From CAZQYC01 sp043746555 (GTDB taxonomy: Bacteria > Pseudomonadota > Gammaproteobacteria > Steroidobacterales > Steroidobacteraceae): 7,373 nucleotides of DNA. Positions within the stretch are counted from its first letter, which is position 1. Each line of letters starts with the position of its first letter. Of this stretch, positions 4,643-7,373 are shown one piece after another. The stretch spans positions 1 through 7,373 of the forward strand of contig JAYTQU010000325.1 in NCBI GenBank assembly GCA_043746555.1. The letters are read 5' to 3'. The notes under the pieces were generated by a model. It ran no database searches. It was given only the letters and a program-made list of their open reading frames with translations, and was not told where the DNA came from. Position numbers and translations under genes: made by a program.

Positions 4643-7000
4643 ATGACCATCGGCCGTACGAACCATCGTGGTTTCATTCTGCAAGCCAGCTATCGCGTCA
4701 CGAGCGATGCCGGCGGCAAACGAATCCCAGTAGTTCACCTTTACGGTCGACTAGAAGATGGCAGCACATTTCTTGTACGTGACGATCGATCGCGCCCTTG
4801 CTTTTACATTCGAGCATCGCAAGCCGACGCCGCGCGAGCGATGGGCTCGCTGCGAATCGCTGCAACGGACAAGCGCGCGTTCGATGGCAGTACCGTGTGT
4901 CGCATCGATGTTGACTCCCCCAACGACGTACCGAATTTACGCGATAGGTTGCACGCATCGGGTGTCGACACCTTCGAAGCCGATGTGCGCTTTGCCGTGC
5001 GCTATTTAATCGATCGCGGTGTCAAAGGTGGTTGCGAGATTAACGGCGAAGCGCAACCGGGCAACGGGGTGAATTGGATATTTCACAATCCAGTGGTTAA
5101 ACCAGCCGTCGTCAACATCACGCCGCGAGTTCTGGCCTTCGATATCGAAACCGATGCGAAGAGCGAACGACTGTTAGCCATTTCACTCTACGCTCCGGGC
5201 ATCGATGCAGTGCTCATTGTCGACAGCACATCGCGCACGATGCCGGAGAAAGCAATCTGCTGCGCGAATGAATCTGCCGCGCTCGACGCGTTCTGTCAGC
5301 GCCTTCAGTCCTTCGATCCCGATGTGTTGACCGGCTGGAATATCATCGACTTCGATTTCACCGTGCTCGAACGCATTGCCAAACGCGTACGACATCCTTT
5401 CACACTCGGACGTGATGTCGGCGCGATTCGCATTCGCAAGGCAGAAGGTTACTTCGGCAGCGGTCAAGCAACGATTCCTGGACGATTGGTGTTGGATGGA
5501 ATGGATCTAGTGCGCGGTGCGTTCATCCGCGTCGAAGACTATTCGCTCGATACCGTCGCACGCGAAATACTCGGCGAAGGCAAGGCGGTTGCCGGAGACG
5601 TTCGTGATCGCATGGATGAGATTTCGCAAAACTATCGACACGACCTCCCCGCTTTCGCGCTATACGCACGCACCGATTCACGGCTTGCTTATCAGATTGT
5701 CGAGAAGCTCGACCTCGTGACACTCGCGTTCGCGCGCAGCCAACTGGCCGGCATGACACCCGATCGTGTCGCTGCCAGCATTGCGTCATTCGACTTCGTG
5801 TATCTCTCCGAGTTGGAACATAAACGCATCGTCGCTCCGACTGTGCGCTCCGACGACAGCCGCGTTCACGTTGCACAACACGGCGGCCACGTATTGGAAC
5901 CGCTTGCCGGCGTGCATCTCAACGTGTGGGTGTTCGACTTCAAGAGCCTGTATCCCAGTGTGATTCGCACCTTCAACATCGATCCGCTGAGCTACGTCGC
6001 CGGTTCGTCGAGCCATGAAAATTTGATCCAGACGCCCGGCGGATCGTTTCGACGCGAGCCCGCGATCTTGCCTGACATTCTCGACAAATTATTTCCGCAA
6101 CGCGAAGCCGCAAAACAACGCGGCGACGCAGTGGCATCGAACGCCATCAAGATTTTGATGAACTCATTCTACGGCGTACTGGGCACACCGGCGTGTCGTT
6201 TCTACAACCCCGCACTAGCGAACTCCATTACCGGCACCGGCAAAACTATTTTGCTTTGGTCCAAGCAATGGTTCGAAGCCAAAGGCTACAAAGTTCTCTA
6301 CGGCGACACTGATAGCTTGTTCGTGCATTCCGGCATGACCGATGGCGACGCAGCGATGCAACTTGGCCGCGAATTAGCTGCGGCACTCAATACCGACATC
6401 GCGCAGTACATTCAAGAACGCTGGCGCGTAACGAGCCGACTCGAATTGAAATTTGAAAAGCTGTACTCGCGGCTCTTTCTTTCGCAGTCCCGCCACAGCA
6501 CCCGTGGTGCGAGCAAACGCTATGCAGGTTTGCTGCACGGAAAGAACACCACCGAATTCGTCGGCATGGAAGTCGTCCGCCGCGACTGGACCGCATTGGC
6601 TAAACAAATCCAACGCGAACTCTATCAACGACTATTTACCGACCACGCCGTCGATCAATATCTTGGCGACATCGTCAAACAAGTTCGCAGCGGCGCGCTC
6701 GATCATCTGCTCGTCTATCGCAAGAACCTTCGCAAGGACGAAAAGGAATATACGGCTACCACTCCGCCACATGTCGCAGCCGCACGCAAATCTACGCAAC
6801 CTCTAGGTCGATCCATTCAATACGTAATGACAACCGGCGGCGCAGAACCCATGGACAATATCCAGCATCCATTGGATCGAGAACACTACATCGACAAACA
6901 AGTGCGGCCGGTCGCTGAGCCCGTGCTTGCGACGCTGGGATTAAGTTTTGAGCAAGTGATTGGCGATGAGAAGCAGATGGATATGTATTCGAAATTTTAG
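4643..7000 (+). CDS. polB: DNA polymerase II (family B)
   Basis: The product is 785 residues, matching E. coli Pol II (783) and alignable from the N-terminal GFIL to the C-terminus. It is the repair and translesion polymerase that restarts blocked replication and proofreads its product. The 3'-5' exonuclease motifs are intact: Exo I FDIET (Asp167, Glu169), Exo II GWNIIDFD (Asn233, Asp238), Exo III YARTD (Tyr341, Asp345). The polymerase motifs are intact: motif A DFKSLYPS at 432-439 (Asp432), motif B KILMNSFYG at 503-511 (Lys503, Asn507, Tyr510), motif C YGDTDS at 553-558 (Asp555, Asp557), and the KRYAG thumb-side motif at 625-629. The C-terminal HYIDKQVRPVAEP segment is typical. The ATG at 4643 is preferred over the in-frame GTG at 4619 because it gives the family length; neither has a clear Shine-Dalgarno. 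In E. coli polB is SOS-induced, but no LexA-type box is evident upstream. It is transcribed towards the vsr remnant. Confidence 0.97.
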   Translation: MTIGRTNHRGFILQASYRVTSDAGGKRIPVVHLYGRLEDGSTFLVRDDRSRPCFYIRASQADAARAMGSLRIAATDKRAFDGSTVCRIDVDSPNDVPNLRDRLHASGVDTFEADVRFAVRYLIDRGVKGGCEINGEAQPGNGVNWIFHNPVVKPAVVNITPRVLAFDIETDAKSERLLAISLYAPGIDAVLIVDSTSRTMPEKAICCANESAALDAFCQRLQSFDPDVLTGWNIIDFDFTVLERIAKRVRHPFTLGRDVGAIRIRKAEGYFGSGQATIPGRLVLDGMDLVRGAFIRVEDYSLDTVAREILGEGKAVAGDVRDRMDEISQNYRHDLPAFALYARTDSRLAYQIVEKLDLVTLAFARSQLAGMTPDRVAASIASFDFVYLSELEHKRIVAPTVRSDDSRVHVAQHGGHVLEPLAGVHLNVWVFDFKSLYPSVIRTFNIDPLSYVAGSSSHENLIQTPGGSFRREPAILPDILDKLFPQREAAKQRGDAVASNAIKILMNSFYGVLGTPACRFYNPALANSITGTGKTILLWSKQWFEAKGYKVLYGDTDSLFVHSGMTDGDAAMQLGRELAAALNTDIAQYIQERWRVTSRLELKFEKLYSRLFLSQSRHSTRGASKRYAGLLHGKNTTEFVGMEVVRRDWTALAKQIQRELYQRLFTDHAVDQYLGDIVKQVRSGALDHLLVYRKNLRKDEKEYTATTPPHVAAARKSTQPLGRSIQYVMTTGGAEPMDNIQHPLDREHYIDKQVRPVAEPVLATLGLSFEQVIGDEKQMDMYSKF

Positions 7001-7071
7001 AATGCATTATCATGCGCCAACCTTGGACCTTGGCTGGAATACCCTCGGATCGTTTCGTCCAACAAATTGAT

Positions 7072-7113
7072 CTTCAGACGAGACAGCGACGACAGTCGAT
7101 GATCTGAGTTTTT
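7072..7113 (+). terminator. Candidate terminator between polB and the vsr remnant
   Basis: An outer stem TCAGA/TCTGA (7074-7078 with 7103-7107, plus a bulged C-G pair) encloses an inner CGAC-GACA-GTCG hairpin (7087-7098) and is followed by GTTTTT (7108-7113). The position after polB suits a terminator, but the stems are short and AT-containing, so the call is tentative. Confidence 0.25.
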
Positions 7114-7119
7114 AACCTT

Positions 7120-7123
7120 GAGG
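7120..7123 (+). promoter_or_regulatory. Ribosome binding site supporting a TTG start for vsr
   Basis: GAGG lies six bases before the TTG at 7130. Starting there makes the residue numbering coincide with E. coli Vsr (Glu25, Asp51, His64, His69), so the site and the alignment agree on this start rather than the TTG at 7118. Confidence 0.5.
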
Positions 7124-7129
7124 TGCCTA

Positions 7130-7357
7130 TTGGCGGCTACTCTCTCCATCAAAGAAAGAAGTAGACGCATGTCGCTGATTCGTAGTGTCGGGTCGGCGCC
7201 AGAAATGATGCTTCGTCGACTTGTGTTTGGAATGGGTTATCGCTATCGCTTACAGGCGAGGAGCCTACCCGATACGCCGGATTTGGCGTTTCCGTCGCGC
7301 CGTGCCGTTATTTTCATGCATGGGTGTTTCTGCCACAACCACTCCTGTCCAAATTAG
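7130..7357 (+). pseudogene. vsr: Vsr-type T:G mismatch endonuclease, N-terminal half, ended by a premature stop
   Basis: Vsr nicks DNA 5' of T in T:G mismatches left by deamination of 5-methylcytosine, and normally works beside a cytosine methyltransferase. The 75 residues match the front half of the family (about 135-150): SIKERSRRMSLIRS at 6-19, then GMGYRYRL, PDLAFPSRRAVIF and HGCFCHNHSC. Numbered from the TTG at 7130, the key residues fall at the E. coli positions: Met14, Glu25, Asp51, His64, His69, and zinc ligands Cys66, His71, Cys73. Two defects are visible. Trp68, which stacks into the DNA, is Cys (TGC for TGG). The frame stops at TAG 7355-7357, just after the third zinc ligand in view, leaving out the C-terminal half and the last ligand. 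Restoring one base near the AAA at 7351-7353 would read on as P-K-L-A-P-L, faintly like the family's CxLARxP, so a single-base deletion or a sequencing error may be the cause. The window ends 16 bases later, so the fate of the C-terminal half is unknown. Confidence 0.8.
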
Positions 7358-7373
7358 CCCCACTGTCTCATAG

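Noticed and set aside
4376..4738. Minus-strand open frame of 120 codons across the TauE/SafE-polB gap
   Set aside because: It overlaps the start of polB in antisense, its translation has no recognisable motif or good start site, and it crosses the octamer repeat.
5523..5876. Antisense open frame of 117 codons inside polB
   Set aside because: The arginine- and cysteine-rich translation is typical of the reverse strand of a coding sequence; polB in this stretch carries conserved exonuclease-domain sequence.

Overview
The window looks like a stretch of chromosome from a gammaproteobacterium. Three things point that way. The ApaG-ApaH pair lies in the order seen in enteric and related genomes. 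The family-B DNA polymerase aligns along its whole length with Escherichia coli Pol II. The TauE/SafE-type membrane protein is of a kind common in Proteobacteria. A position near Xanthomonadales/Nevskiales is possible from the style of the intergenic repeats, but that is inference. Base composition looks even along the window and slightly above half GC. I saw no integrase, transposase, tRNA, rRNA or CRISPR array.

Layout, left to right. Bases 1-194 hold the end of apaG (+). A 98-base gap follows, filled by a degenerate heptamer repeat forming a large imperfect inverted repeat. apaH (+, 293-1141) encodes the Ap4A hydrolase. Three minus-strand genes come next, convergent with apaH: an exported two-domain retropepsin-like aspartic protease (1185-2150), a same-length paralogue of it (2444-3409), and a TauE/SafE-family membrane protein (3617-4366). 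Divergent from that block is polB (+, 4643-7000), encoding DNA polymerase II. The window closes with the front half of a Vsr-type mismatch endonuclease gene (+, 7130-7357) that breaks off at a stop codon.

The most striking region is 1185-3409. The two paralogous exported proteins are both 321 residues and align without a gap (164 of 281 identical over residues 41-321, hand count). The downstream copy keeps both DTG catalytic triads. The upstream copy has lost the canonical motif at both sites (DTG to DTS at residues 83-85; DTG to STG at 216-218) and has also lost a glycine in the first psi-loop. This looks like an active protease beside a pseudo-protease. A motif with core CACACTA lies upstream of all three minus-strand genes and is nearly identical over 14 bases ahead of the pseudo-protease and TauE/SafE genes, suggesting shared control.

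The flanking genes are housekeeping: ApaH degrades dinucleoside tetraphosphates, Pol II is a repair and translesion polymerase, and Vsr would nick T:G mismatches from deaminated 5-methylcytosine. The vsr copy is probably dead: the catalytic residues in view are intact, but the DNA-intercalating Trp68 is Cys and the frame breaks just after the third zinc ligand in view.
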